Source: Reticulascus tulasneorum (taxonomy: Eukaryota > Ascomycota > Sordariomycetes > Glomerellales > Reticulascaceae). From it: 64,000 nt of DNA. This document shows positions 35,258 to 45,041 of the stretch, piece after piece (within the stretch, counting starts at the first letter, position 1; each line of letters starts with the position of its first letter). Under the pieces are notes generated by a model. That model worked only from the letters and a program-made list of their open reading frames with translations, ran no database searches and was not told where the DNA came from. The stretch lies in assembly GCA_001557505.1 (NCBI GenBank), contig LSAX01000009.1:1674001-1738000 (forward strand), read 5' to 3'. Made by a program: the position numbers and the translations under genes.

Positions 35258-37330
35258 GTTTGCGGTTTAGGTTGAAGATGGATTAAAGGTTGTAAGGTTT
35301 GGTAAGTATTGTAAGCTGAATAAGATGGTTTTGGAGTGTGCTGGTTTATGAGAACACCACAGTGTCAAGCCGAGGAGGGATCTTTATGTATTAAACTATA
35401 TCATCCGTCCCCAACCGCCTTCGGGGAAGAGATGACCTCAGGCTGCCTCCCATCCAGATCGACGGCCCAGCAGGCAATCGAAGTGAGTAGGCACGCCATG
35501 GGCAAGCAGCCTGCCCCGCATGGTGACGAAGCTTGCTTTCCCCCCAAGCTGAGCTGTGAGACAAGCTTGACGCAAAGCTTGTGCTCCCCTCCCTCGACCC
35601 CTCTTTGGACTACCTTAGCTCGCGTCATGTAGCCTGGGAAGACGAACATGCCATTGCCATCCGCTAGACCCCAGTCGCGCTGAAATCAAGGTTCTTGTCC
35701 CTGTTCTGTCGAACTCGGCTCTCCAGACGGCTTGCTGCAACCGAAAGGAGGGTCAGATGGTGTGAAATCGCCCAAGTAAGACATCATCTGTGTCTGTGAT
35801 CTTGTGAGATGGTTACCGGGCTCCATCAATGCTTGATGCACAGAGCTGCACCTCAACCCTGCTGTAGCCGATTCTGCGCGTCATTCTCATTCCTTCTCAC
35901 GAAAGCCCTCAATTGAGCATGCAATTGGCCGGCTTCCGGTACCGAAACCAAGTAATCCCCTTCACGATTGCATGTCACCTTAGAACTTATGGCGTCATGG
36001 ACGTGAGCCCCAGGCGTACTTAGCTCGTGAGGAGGTGTGGTGTTACCCCGCTGAGATGAGGTGGAGCGATGGAGCTGGAACTTGATCTTGTGCCAAGAAA
36101 TTCGACTCGATTTGGTGCGTATGTATGTAGGCTAGCAGCCTTCCCGGTCCATGGTCCGGGATTGGGCAGGGTATAAGGCCTGGACCCGTCCAGGCCGAGA
36201 TGGGTGTGATGCCCCATGCGTCGCGTGGAAAGCGTGCAGCAAACGACGCAGTGCAGATGTGGCTGAGCCATTTACAGGACGTCGTGCCTCCACATGGACA
36301 TCTCACTCGCTGGTCTTCGGGTTGCAATTGTACGTCGACAGCTGAGAAGAGATTGGCTGGGGCATCTCCACAAGCATCGGATCTACACCCTTTGCTCCTA
36401 GCTTGGTTTGAATTGCGGATTGTGGATTGTGGACTGCAATAGCTGTAAGACACGCGTATTACCAAAGCGCTCGAATCTCATATCCAAGTGGGGGCTAGCT
36501 GGCTTAGACACCTCGGGTTCCTGATTAGATCTCGTGAAGCTATCTTTGAGACCTTGCTAGATTCAGTATGGGCCGAAAGAGTGGCCGCCTTCCTGTGCAT
36601 TGAACTGATCTGCGAGCAAGGACATGCTTATTGACGGATGGTGGTTGGCACGTTGGCCTCCCGAGAACTGTGCCGGATCCTTGGGCGAAGACATCCAAGA
36701 CGCCGGAATGGGACTTGACAACGTACCTGGGCAGAACCAAACGATACCTGATTATTTAGGCTACAGGATATGTGTATAGCAATGAAGCCAATAAAGCTCA
36801 TTGCTGCTAATAGCATCAATGGCTCATGCAACTTGCAACTTGCAGTCTCTTAAGTAATGAGCTGCCATGTGTAAATGCCCCTTCCTGATTTTAGAAGCTG
36901 ATCAGGAGTGCCTGTAGAATTTGGATATCACCGCCACCTAAGCCCTTCCTGTGGCACGCTATGATAATAAAAAGACAGAAAGAACCACAGGCATGAACGC
37001 AACATACAATCTAGACCTTTATATGACGACTTCGGCGACCTTAGGAACTGCCGCCCGTCCTGACATATAGCCGATTGAGAGCTTGGTGCCAGTCACTACC
37101 AGCAGGACAATCGCCACTCCAAGCAGTGGACACGTCCTTGTTTCCAGCTCGCGTGTCGTTCGCATGCTATTGGAGCTAATACCGTAGTCTAGTGAGCTGT
37201 TGCAGCGTTAGAGGCTTCGGGGCTATCGCTTCTATCAGCCCTGTTGCTATTGAATATATGTCCGTTTTATGGCGATTGGCGATTGATAGGGACATTAAAT
37301 GAATGCCGCCGATATAGAGATCTAGGGCAA
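35258..37330. other. Intergenic, no gene seen
   Basis: 2.1 kb upstream of the DDR48-like gene and downstream of the NLR gene. Apart from the STRE-like sites I see only unrelated short open frames. The part near 36840-37330 is AT-richer and may be NLR 3' flank. Confidence 0.45.
35586..35602 (-). promoter_or_regulatory. Two STRE-like sites upstream of the DDR48-like gene
   Basis: CCCCT at 35586-35590 and 35598-35602, matching the core of the stress-response element recognised by Msn2/4-type zinc fingers in yeast. The link to this gene is inference; the pentamer is short and will also occur by chance. Confidence 0.25.
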
Positions 37331-37567
37331 CTAGGCTTCTTCATGTAAAGTTTGATGACCTGCCACTTCTAAAGCATAAGTCAGGTCACGCTCTGACGCG
37401 AGTCGATCAGAGTCGTCTTCTGATAGAGTCGCCGCCTGAATCGCTACGACGCGCTGGAATAAGCGGTTAGACTTCTTAACCCGGCTTGGTGTATCTTCGA
37501 GATATGCCGCTGCAAGCTCGTGCTCTGTTGTAAGTCGAAAACGGTCGTCTTCTGCTAGAGTCGCCGC
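37331..37567 (-). pseudogene. In-frame remnant of the NLR C-terminus beyond the amber stop
   Basis: Directly after the TAG (37570-37568) the same frame continues for 78 codons to a TAG at 37333-37331. It encodes the rest of unit 7 (AATLAEDDRFRLTTEHELA...), unit 8 (RVVAIQAATLSEDDSDRLAS) and a short non-repeat end (LEVAGHQTLHEEA). The sustained, repeat-homologous frame shows this was coding until recently, or is read through. Confidence 0.8.
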
Positions 37568-38400
37568 CTAGATCGCTGCGACGTGCTCGAATATACGGAT
37601 AGCCTCTTTAACCTGCCTTGGTTCATCGTTAAGATATGCACTTGCAAGCATGTGCTCTGTCGCAAGTCGATCATCGTTATCTTCTGCTAGAGTCGCCGCC
37701 TGGATCGCTGCGACATGCTCGAATATACGGATAGCCTCTTTAACCTGCCTTGGTTCATCGTTAAGATATGCACTTGCAAGCATGTGCTCTGTCGCAAGTC
37801 GATCATCGTTATCTTCTGCTAGAGTCGCCGCCTGGATCGCTGCGACGTGCTCGAATATACGGATAGCCTCTTTAACCTGGCTCGGTTCATCGTTAAGATA
37901 TGCTCTTGCAAGTTCGTGCTCTGACGCGAGTCGATCAGAGTCGTCTTCTGATAGAGTCGCCGCCTGAATCGCTACGACCCGCTCCAATATACGGATAGCC
38001 TCCTTAACCCGTCTCGGTTCATCGCTGAGATATGCTCTTGCAAGCTCATGCTCTGACTTAAGTCGATTATGGTCATCTTCTGCTAAGGTAGCTATCTCAA
38101 TCGCGATAACGTGCTCTAATATATGTATAGCCTCTTTGACCCGTCTTGGTACGTCAGCAAGATATGCACTTGCAAGCATGTGCTCTGTCGCAAGTCGATC
38201 ATCGTTATCTTCTGCTAGAGTCGCCGCCTGGATCGCTGCGACGTTCTCTAATATACGTATAGCCTCTTTGACCCGTCTTGGTATGTCGTTAAGATATGCA
38301 ATTGCAAGCTCGTGCTCTGCCGCAAGTCGATTACGGTCATCTTCTGCTAGGGTTACAGTGTCGATTGCCACGACCCGCTCCAATATACGTATAGCCTCCT
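37331..38400 (-). repeat. Eight 132-bp tandem units (44-residue TPR-like repeats) of the NLR gene
   Basis: The codon for the residue after 'AI' occurs at 38360, 38228, 38096, 37964, 37832, 37700, 37568 and 37436, spaced exactly 132 bp with no indel. Units at 37569-37700 and 37701-37832 differ at 2 of 132 bases, and one of those makes the amber stop. Outer units are more diverged. The pattern indicates recent duplication or gene conversion inside the array. Confidence 0.9.
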
Positions 38401-40726
38401 TGAAACGGTTGTCCCTACTCAAACATTGTCCGACTTTGAAGAAGAGATTGGTTTTCACCCACAATTCGCGCTCTTTGCTTCGGCCAAGCGCGCGGATTGT
38501 ATGAGGGAGATATTCTCTCCATACCTCTCGATTTGTTTTATCAACAGATGGAAATATCTCCCAGAGGTGTTGGATGGCCTCGGTTTCCGTCTCTTCCAAA
38601 CGGTCATGGTTCTCAAGCCAGACTCTTATCGCTACATGCACCAAACTATGCATATCTAGTAGCTTGTCGTTTCGTCGATTTACGAATGCATACCCGCAAA
38701 GCGTGCCGATTGCGTGCACTTTTTGCTCTTCCGATTCCAGCCTTGGTAAGATGGACTGTGGGATTGTCTTTGGCTCGATATGCGACATGAAGGCGAGCAG
38801 ATTAGCAGCCGGCCTATCGGTCTTGTAAACCTGGTCGAATGATACAAGCCAGGTCGTCGCGATGGCATTTTGCGAGCCACTATACCTGGTGCTATCGTGG
38901 AACTCTCTACTCATCAAGTCGACCATGTCTTTCTCTGTGCCTCGCAGGAGCCTTAAATATGCTGCGATCGATATCTGATTTCGGTCTAGGTACGCCGCTG
39001 CCTGTGTGATCGCTAACGGAAGGTATGTGAGCTCCTTTAACAGCTCCTCGACTGCCGAGTCGTCGCCTATTAAGTCCTTCCGCCTCAGTGATTTCTCTAA
39101 CACGCTCTTCGCATCCTCCGCGCCCATCTGGTGTAACTGGATTATATCCCTATCAGCAGCTCTGAATGCTACGTCCTGGGATCGCGTCGTGAAAAGAAGT
39201 AGGCCGCCGCTCTCGCTCTCTGGGAGATGCTTGCCTATGCCGCCAGGTGCGGCTGAACTCCCAACAAGCATGTCGCTATCATCCGCATTGTCCACAACGA
39301 GGAGCCATGGCCCTGCCGACTCCGAGCTTAGATGTCGTCGTACCGACTCCTTGATATCCTCATCGTCTGAGGTTTTGCGTACAGCTAGCTTCTTCGCCAT
39401 CTCCACATATGACTGTTCAAAGGTCGCATCGCTTAATGCCGACACCCAAAACACTGAGTAGTCTGGCTTGTGCTCTTTTACCCAGTACGCAAACTTGAGA
39501 GCGACCTGGGTCTTACCAACACCGCCCAGGCCAACAACCGCGACTTTTTGACACTCCTGTGTGAAAAACATCTGTTCAAGCAAGTCTAGTGTGCTATCTC
39601 GTCCCACGAATCGTTTGTTCTTCGGGAACGGGATGTGGTGGCACGGTAGGTCGACTATGTCTGTGGCAAGGTCCACAGCCGCCGCACGATGGGTTAAAGC
39701 TCGTCTTATAACGTTCCGGCTACTCGACGCTGACCTAGCCAGACGTTCCCATCTCACCAATTCCCCGAGCAACCTTTTAAAGCCGGTATCTTGCGCTGAG
39801 CTAAACCTGACCATTTCACGATGATTTTTATGAATACTGAATGATGTGTAGCCTTCAAGCGTCGCCGATGCCTTAGACACTACTTGCCCGGCGATAGGTA
39901 AAGGCAGCTCTTCGAAGAAACATGTGACCTCGAGACGTCGGCCACTTTCACGAACTTCCCGTAACATGGACAAAAACGTATCTTGAATCAAATCAAGAAG
40001 CTCACTGTCCGTTTGAAGTACTGCCAGAAGCGACTTGTTGGTGGGCTTTACGAACCCTAAGGCAGAGGTAGGGATCTTCGCCCAGTCAGCCATCCACGAT
40101 CCTTTATGCGGCGTGCCCATAAATACGATCCCGACCACGCAATCAAAAATACCGCGGAGGTGGGATTCGGCATTATTACGTGAAAGCAAGATCGCCTCCT
40201 TGCAGACAAGGCCGCCCAGACTATGGGCCACAAAGATGAGCGGGCGAGATACAGCATTCGACGAGCCTCTCTCGTCCGTCAGGTCTTTAAGAAGGTTCGC
40301 GGCATGATCGATGAGCCGATTGGTAGATGCAACCGGCTTCCGCACAACATATGCGTCGTAGCCGTACGTGAGCAGACGAGCATTCGGCAGCTCGGGCGGG
40401 AGAAGAGTCTTCGGCCAAGGCAGCGGTGGTGATGGCCCATCGGCTGTCCATGTGTTGTCTCGGTCACCGGTCAAGCCATGCACGAAGCAGATGTCGACCG
40501 TAGCGTCAGGACGGTTGTGCCACACCTCGATTCCATCTGGGAAATGCAAAACACTATCGCTGGTGAGAGCCTTGGGGGGCGGGACTGTGCCAGGCGTTGA
40601 TTGAGGCTGGGATGAGGTGGTGGCACTGCTCGTCCCTTGGCCGCTCGCTGGTGCATCAGAGACGCTCAGAGAGGATTTCCTATTTCTTTTCAATAGATCC
40701 CTGAAACGAATTCTCGACTGCGACAT
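37568..40726 (-). CDS. NLR (NB-ARC) protein with SesB-type alpha/beta-hydrolase and TPR-like repeats; ends at a premature amber codon
   Basis: One intronless frame, 1052 residues from MSQSRIRFRDLLKRNRKSS (40726) to TAG at 37568. A Ser/Thr/Pro-rich linker leads to a lipase-like domain (about 60-330): ICFVHGLTGD, FVAHSLGGLVCKEA with the nucleophile Ser near residue 170, and VVGIVFMGTPHKGS, the SesB type found at the N-terminus of fungal NLRs. NB-ARC follows: VGRDSTLDLLEQMF, the P-loop VVGLGGVGKTQVAL (about 393-406), Walker B WLLVVDNADDSDM and LLLFTTRSQDVAFRA. From about residue 780 the C-terminus is a series of 44-residue TPR-like units (KEAIRIFEHVAAIQAATLAE, then DNDDRLATEHMLASAYLND). Fungal NLRs of this design act in heterokaryon incompatibility and self/non-self recognition. 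The amber replaces a Gln conserved in most other units, and 78 further codons stay open to 37331, so the gene is probably truncated relative to its parent. Confidence 0.88.
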   Translation of the reverse strand: MSQSRIRFRDLLKRNRKSSLSVSDAPASGQGTSSATTSSQPQSTPGTVPPPKALTSDSVLHFPDGIEVWHNRPDATVDICFVHGLTGDRDNTWTADGPSPPLPWPKTLLPPELPNARLLTYGYDAYVVRKPVASTNRLIDHAANLLKDLTDERGSSNAVSRPLIFVAHSLGGLVCKEAILLSRNNAESHLRGIFDCVVGIVFMGTPHKGSWMADWAKIPTSALGFVKPTNKSLLAVLQTDSELLDLIQDTFLSMLREVRESGRRLEVTCFFEELPLPIAGQVVSKASATLEGYTSFSIHKNHREMVRFSSAQDTGFKRLLGELVRWERLARSASSSRNVIRRALTHRAAAVDLATDIVDLPCHHIPFPKNKRFVGRDSTLDLLEQMFFTQECQKVAVVGLGGVGKTQVALKFAYWVKEHKPDYSVFWVSALSDATFEQSYVEMAKKLAVRKTSDDEDIKESVRRHLSSESAGPWLLVVDNADDSDMLVGSSAAPGGIGKHLPESESGGLLLFTTRSQDVAFRAADRDIIQLHQMGAEDAKSVLEKSLRRKDLIGDDSAVEELLKELTYLPLAITQAAAYLDRNQISIAAYLRLLRGTEKDMVDLMSREFHDSTRYSGSQNAIATTWLVSFDQVYKTDRPAANLLAFMSHIEPKTIPQSILPRLESEEQKVHAIGTLCGYAFVNRRNDKLLDMHSLVHVAIRVWLENHDRLEETETEAIQHLWEIFPSVDKTNREVWREYLPHTIRALGRSKERELWVKTNLFFKVGQCLSRDNRFKEAIRILERVVAIDTVTLAEDDRNRLAAEHELAIAYLNDIPRRVKEAIRILENVAAIQAATLAEDNDDRLATEHMLASAYLADVPRRVKEAIHILEHVIAIEIATLAEDDHNRLKSEHELARAYLSDEPRRVKEAIRILERVVAIQAATLSEDDSDRLASEHELARAYLNDEPSQVKEAIRIFEHVAAIQAATLAEDNDDRLATEHMLASAYLNDEPRQVKEAIRIFEHVAAIQAATLAEDNDDRLATEHMLASAYLNDEPRQVKEAIRIFEHVAAI

Positions 40727-41354
40727 ATTGATACTGTAGTAATAGGAAAGCAGAAACACGGTCGCTGTAGATCTTCGGGAGGGTCAAGCGGGACGAGTTC
40801 TGTACGTTGTGCGAGGTTGAATCGTTCCATAAGTAGGACATTCCAACCCGTGTTGAACAGTGTCGAGTAGCCAGCCACTTGGAGAGCGACGATACATTAG
40901 CAGGTTCATTGCATACTACTGCACGCGGTAAGGCTTTTTGGGCTTCTTGTTAATTGGCCTGCGCAGGCCCCCACGGCCAGGGCTGACTGCACAGATCAGG
41001 CTGTCCGCGTTTTGCGAGCCTCGCGTTGTTCCATTTGCTGTGCTCACTGCAGTAATTTGTATTGCTGCGATCTTGGCCCCAAGTGCCATTTCAAGACTTG
41101 TGTGGACTATTGAACCAAGAACTTCAGTTCCCGCTCCCTCGCCATACACAACGGAAATCCATCCTGCTAGCGATATATAAGGGTGTTCTCACTACTAGAG
41201 ATCTCTTTCGGGGATTTAGATGCAACTGGTGATTCTCGAATCAAATCTCCATCGCATGGCTTTGCCTGGACAAACTAGTACTGCAGTAGTTTTGGAGTGA
41301 AGGAGTCATGTCAATTGAATCCGTCGTGCCCACCGTAGTGCCAAAGTCTAGCTA
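40727..41354. other. Intergenic, promoter of the NLR gene and 3' flank of PEX8
   Basis: 628 bp. Both neighbours are on the minus strand. A TATATAA at 41174-41180 lies too far from the NLR start to assign with confidence. No gene seen. Confidence 0.4.
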
Positions 41355-43412
41355 TCATAACCTACTTGTCTTGCCTTCATCCATAATGGCACCACTCATT
41401 ACTGCTGCCTCATGAATGCTTCCTCGCATGACCAACTCCCTCCCACCTTTGGTGCCCCACCACGCAACTCCAATTGCGGCTCTCTCGACATCCATCTCTC
41501 CGCTAACAAGCACGTCCCAGAACCTATCTTTGACAGGCTGGCGCATGACAGGATCCAAGATCTCGTTCAAGGTCCGTGCTGTCAACGTCAACCAGTCCTC
41601 AACAAGAGGCAACGGCAAGAATGGCAAGGAGTCGATGAGAGTGAGCACGAGCGAACTTTGTTCTGAAAGCGGCTCTTGAGGCGTCGGAGCCGACTCTCCC
41701 TGTGCATAAAAGTCTGGAGTCGGGGGTAATGGCGCAGTGCTGGCGCCAATGGCTCGGAAATGTACCATTTCAAGCAGAGTTTCTGACAGTTCGGGATGCG
41801 TAGCCGATATTGGAAATGGAGGGGAGACGATTTGCATAACCGTTTTGAATGCAATGCGGAATTGTCGCGTTGAGATGTGAGAAGGGAACGAGGCGAAAAG
41901 TGTATCGACATAGAATGGTACGAGTCTTACAGTAAGGACATTGTTGTGGGGGCATGAGAGTACTGACAAAACTGCACTGTGAGCTGACTCGAAGAGCTCA
42001 ATCATTGTCGAGGTCAACGGCCCAGTGTGCGTGAGATAAACAGTTGCTGGTTGAACGATCAACGTGTCGCAGGCCGCTGAAGGAAGATTCAATGGCAGAT
42101 GTTCCGATACATTGAGATAGAATAAGTCCAGTGTCCGGTGCAGTGGATGGTTGGGTATTATGCCCGAGTTGACAGGCTGTATATCTCTCAAGAACGACAC
42201 GCAGGCCTCTGGATACCTGACGATAGTATCGAGAGACGTGAGGTACGTAAAGGTGTAGACCTGGAACGCATTGTTGCCATTCCTAGAGGAGATGAAGAAC
42301 ATATTTCGGAGGATATGTAGCGATTTGGTAGCCAATCCAGAAGCAATCGCGTCGCTCCTTAGATGGGGATCTAGAAGACTGCGTGCAACAACAGCTTCCA
42401 GAACTGCAACAATTGCGAACATCAATTTTTTGAGGACCAGCCAGAGGGTTGGCCAAGCGACTTGTAGGGTTTCTGGTGCCAACCGCACGGGCTCTTCTGC
42501 AAGGTCGAGCCCAGCAAGTTTGTTGACCTGCCATTGCTGCAAAACTTTGTGACTGAACTCTAGCAATGCGTCCTGCGCTTGGAGAACAAGAGCTGGGTCA
42601 GTGGAGTGGTGGATAGCGAAAGCGGTCAGTTTTGACAATGGACCGAGACTCCCCACCAGAGGGCTAGTCTCGATAGACTGCAAGAGACGAAATGAGGTAG
42701 AGGATGGCGACCAGCTGAACTGTAGCCCAACCTGCCGGACGTCCATATCAATGACCTCCAGAAATTTCCCACCGTGGAATCCTTCCTCCCCCGTGATTGC
42801 CCAGATGGAGAGGGGCAGGAGCGCGTCGCAGTTGATCAGACTCTTATGCATGTCCGACAACAGAGGTAACGCGTAGTTCAGAGCCAGGACAATGGAGGCC
42901 GCACCGAGAGGTCCATCCTGCATCGGTCTCTCCAGCGCCAGATTTGCAGCCGTGACGACGGCTTGCTCTAGAGTATTCCTCAGACTCCGTGAAAGCGATG
43001 CTCTGTCCTCTCCCTCCATGCCCAACAATACCCCTGTGAGAACCAACAGATGCTGCCATCTGCTCGAGCGATCGTCAGCGCCTTTGACGACTGCTCTAGT
43101 CCACGCATCGCTACTCAGCCCGCCGCCCTGCCGCGGTCCTTGGTGTTTCCAGCCCTCCACTTCGGATTGTCGGATTCGTTTCGCGGCGGTGTTATATATG
43201 CTGATGATACGCACGCTAGTTCGGAGCCCATCTTTGCGGTGCCATATCGCGGGAGCGACCAGCAGTTGTGATGTCAACACGCCGAGATTCAGCGGATTGG
43301 ATAGTGATGTTAGGAGGCCTGCCGTCGAGCCGACTATTTGGTCGGTCTTATGATCATCGTGGACGTCTTGGTAAAGTTGGAGAACTGTATTGAGCAGCCG
43401 GTCTGCCGGCAT
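41355..43412 (-). CDS. PEX8: Peroxin 8 (peroxisomal import, intraperoxisomal)
   Basis: A single exon of 685 residues. It starts MPADRLLNTVLQLYQDVHDD and ends KTSRL, so a PTS1-type tripeptide SRL is at the C-terminus. Near the N-terminus R5-L6-x5-Q12-L13 fits the loose PTS2 pattern. Presence of both signals is a known trait of Pex8 proteins. The body is helical, HEAT-like and without enzyme motifs (LLTSLSNPLNLGVLTSQLL, IVLALNYALPLLSDMHKS, LTLIDSLPFLPLPLVEDWL). Pex8 sits on the lumenal face of the peroxisomal membrane, links docking and RING subcomplexes, and helps release cargo from Pex5. The family call is from overall resemblance plus the signals. It is divergent from TMEM170. Confidence 0.8.
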   Translation of the reverse strand: MPADRLLNTVLQLYQDVHDDHKTDQIVGSTAGLLTSLSNPLNLGVLTSQLLVAPAIWHRKDGLRTSVRIISIYNTAAKRIRQSEVEGWKHQGPRQGGGLSSDAWTRAVVKGADDRSSRWQHLLVLTGVLLGMEGEDRASLSRSLRNTLEQAVVTAANLALERPMQDGPLGAASIVLALNYALPLLSDMHKSLINCDALLPLSIWAITGEEGFHGGKFLEVIDMDVRQVGLQFSWSPSSTSFRLLQSIETSPLVGSLGPLSKLTAFAIHHSTDPALVLQAQDALLEFSHKVLQQWQVNKLAGLDLAEEPVRLAPETLQVAWPTLWLVLKKLMFAIVAVLEAVVARSLLDPHLRSDAIASGLATKSLHILRNMFFISSRNGNNAFQVYTFTYLTSLDTIVRYPEACVSFLRDIQPVNSGIIPNHPLHRTLDLFYLNVSEHLPLNLPSAACDTLIVQPATVYLTHTGPLTSTMIELFESAHSAVLSVLSCPHNNVLTVRLVPFYVDTLFASFPSHISTRQFRIAFKTVMQIVSPPFPISATHPELSETLLEMVHFRAIGASTAPLPPTPDFYAQGESAPTPQEPLSEQSSLVLTLIDSLPFLPLPLVEDWLTLTARTLNEILDPVMRQPVKDRFWDVLVSGEMDVERAAIGVAWWGTKGGRELVMRGSIHEAAVMSGAIMDEGKTSRL

Positions 43413-43722
43413 CGTTCATTCGTATTTCAATCTTCTTCGCGGTATGCTTTGGGGCGATGTAGAGGCTTGGGAGTGTAGAACGGTGCAATGGGTGGTCGAG
43501 GAGGTGCTGATGTGTGTTGGTGTCTTGACGTTAATTAGCATTTGCCGAGGCACCTGAGAACCACTATATCCACCCCCAGAGCTTTGCCGATCCGTTTCGT
43601 CATCCCTACAACACCAAAATCGCGTCACCAAGGTCCGGTTGACCGGGCTCAGAGCCAGAAGGCTTCGCAGTAAGTTACGAATCCCATATCTTTGCCTGAT
43701 AGGCAATTCTAACGCGATCTAG
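43413..43722. promoter_or_regulatory. Divergent promoter PEX8 / TMEM170, with a leader intron
   Basis: 310 bp between start codons. On the plus strand a GTAAGT (43670) ... CTAACGCGATCTAG (ending 43722) forms a 53-nt intron ending directly at the ATG of TMEM170, so that start codon would be the first three bases of an exon. Confidence 0.5.
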
Positions 43723-44203
43723 ATGTCTCCTCCTAATTACCCACCGTCCAACTATGTAACGCCACCTTTCCCATCCATATCCTGGCAACTGCGCGATCTG
43801 TCCGACACCCACCAATGGAGTCTCTACTACCTCTACGACATCTGGCGATTCACCTTGATATGGACACTTATAATCTACGCAGTAGTCCATCTTGGGGCCG
43901 CAGCCATAGCCATGATCATGCATGGGAAAAAGAAGTCCTCGTGGAAGTACCTCTGGATGGTGCCCGTCGCATACGTCACGGTTGCTGGGATCGAGGCTCT
44001 CTTCGCTGGTAGCATCGTTGGATTGGTGTAAGGTTTCCATGTGCCAGCGATACAGGAATACGGACTAACTCTGCTGCTACAGTCTAGGGGCGGTTTACAA
44101 CGCGGGCTACTTTTCCGTGTCGACCTGGATCCCGCTCTTGTGGGGCATCATCAACGTCCTAGTCCTTATTATCTCGTCATTCTCTATACAAGGTGGTCTA
44201 TGA
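43723..44203 (+). CDS. TMEM170-family integral membrane protein
   Basis: Exons 43723-44027 and 44083-44203 give 141 residues. The N-terminus is Pro-rich and cytosolic (MSPPNYPPSNYVTPPFPS). Then WSLYYLYDIWRFTLIWTLIIY begins the first membrane helix; two more follow (YLWMVPVAYVTVAGIEALFAGSIVGLV, and the second-exon helix YFSVSTWIPLLWGIINVLVL). Length and three-helix layout match TMEM170; the animal members shape ER sheets and the nuclear envelope. The stop codon overlaps the acetyltransferase stop on the other strand. Confidence 0.85.
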
Positions 44204-45041
44204 AGTATTCTCAATATCGATGGACGTGGCTGGCAGATTCTGGATCGGCTCAGACATGTCAATCTTCTTCAGCATCTTGGCTGGGTTTCCCGCAACACAT
44301 ACAAAATCCGGCACATCCTTCGTCACGACGCTTCCGGCTCCAACTGTCACGCCTCGGCCGATGGTAACGCCTGGCAATATAATGCTATTGCCGCCAATCC
44401 AACAGTCCTCCCCGATTGTGATGGGTTTTCCATCCTCTGGCCCGCGAGTACCATTTCGGATACGCGGATCAAGAGGATGTCTCCCGCTGTAGAAGGAACA
44501 GTTAGGCCCGATCATGGTGCGAGATCCTACCGTGATCATGCAAGTATCAATCCAGATGCTATTAGAGTTGATGTACACATTGGCCCCAAGCCTTAAAGTG
44601 TGAGCCTTAAACTGACAGACGGGACAGATACACACACTTTACATTGAAGCCATTGTCCATCTTTATGGGACCGTCGATCCATGGGTAATCCTTCAGGAGA
44701 AATTCATCTTCCTCTTCCGTCGCGGCAACTGGTGGCAATGGGGTGGTATCACAGTTGAGGCTACATGAGTCTTAGCGTGCTAGCAATGGGGTCTTGCACA
44801 TGCGAGGGTCATTCTCTGATGAGATACGAGTAGTCCATAAGAAATATGCAACCTACTCTAGCCACATCTGGCAAAGAGCCCGCCGAGAGACATCCCCCGC
44901 GTTGTTGAGCCTCGAAGCTGCTAAGTGACAACGTCGTCGACCGGCAACAAGGTCCGGAGTGAAAGCGTAGTATAGCTCGCCGGCTAGCATCCGTCGTTTG
45001 TTCTCAACCAAGTCTACTGGTGGGACTTCCGTGGTAGACAT
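44198..45041 (-). CDS. Maltose/galactoside O-acetyltransferase-like hexapeptide-repeat protein
   Basis: It transfers acetyl from acetyl-CoA to a sugar hydroxyl; the substrate here is unknown. Exons 45041-44857, 44760-44638 and 44591-44198 give 233 residues. The N-terminal Mac domain (NKRRMLAGELYYAFTPDLV, RRRCHLAASRLNN) is followed by DYPWIDGPIKMDNGFNV, and across intron 2 by KLGANVYINSNSIWIDTC. The left-handed beta-helix has IGPNCSFYSGRHPLDPRIR with the catalytic His in GRHPLDP, then ITIGEDCWIGGNSIILPGV and TVGAGSVVTKDVPDFVCVAGNPAKM. The first intron donor (GTAGGT) was chosen because it restores MWLDLNCDTTPLPP. Confidence 0.88.

Noticed and set aside
37650..38504. Plus-strand open frames antisense to the NLR repeats
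   Set aside because: Shadow frames caused by the 132-bp periodic sequence; no independent gene features.
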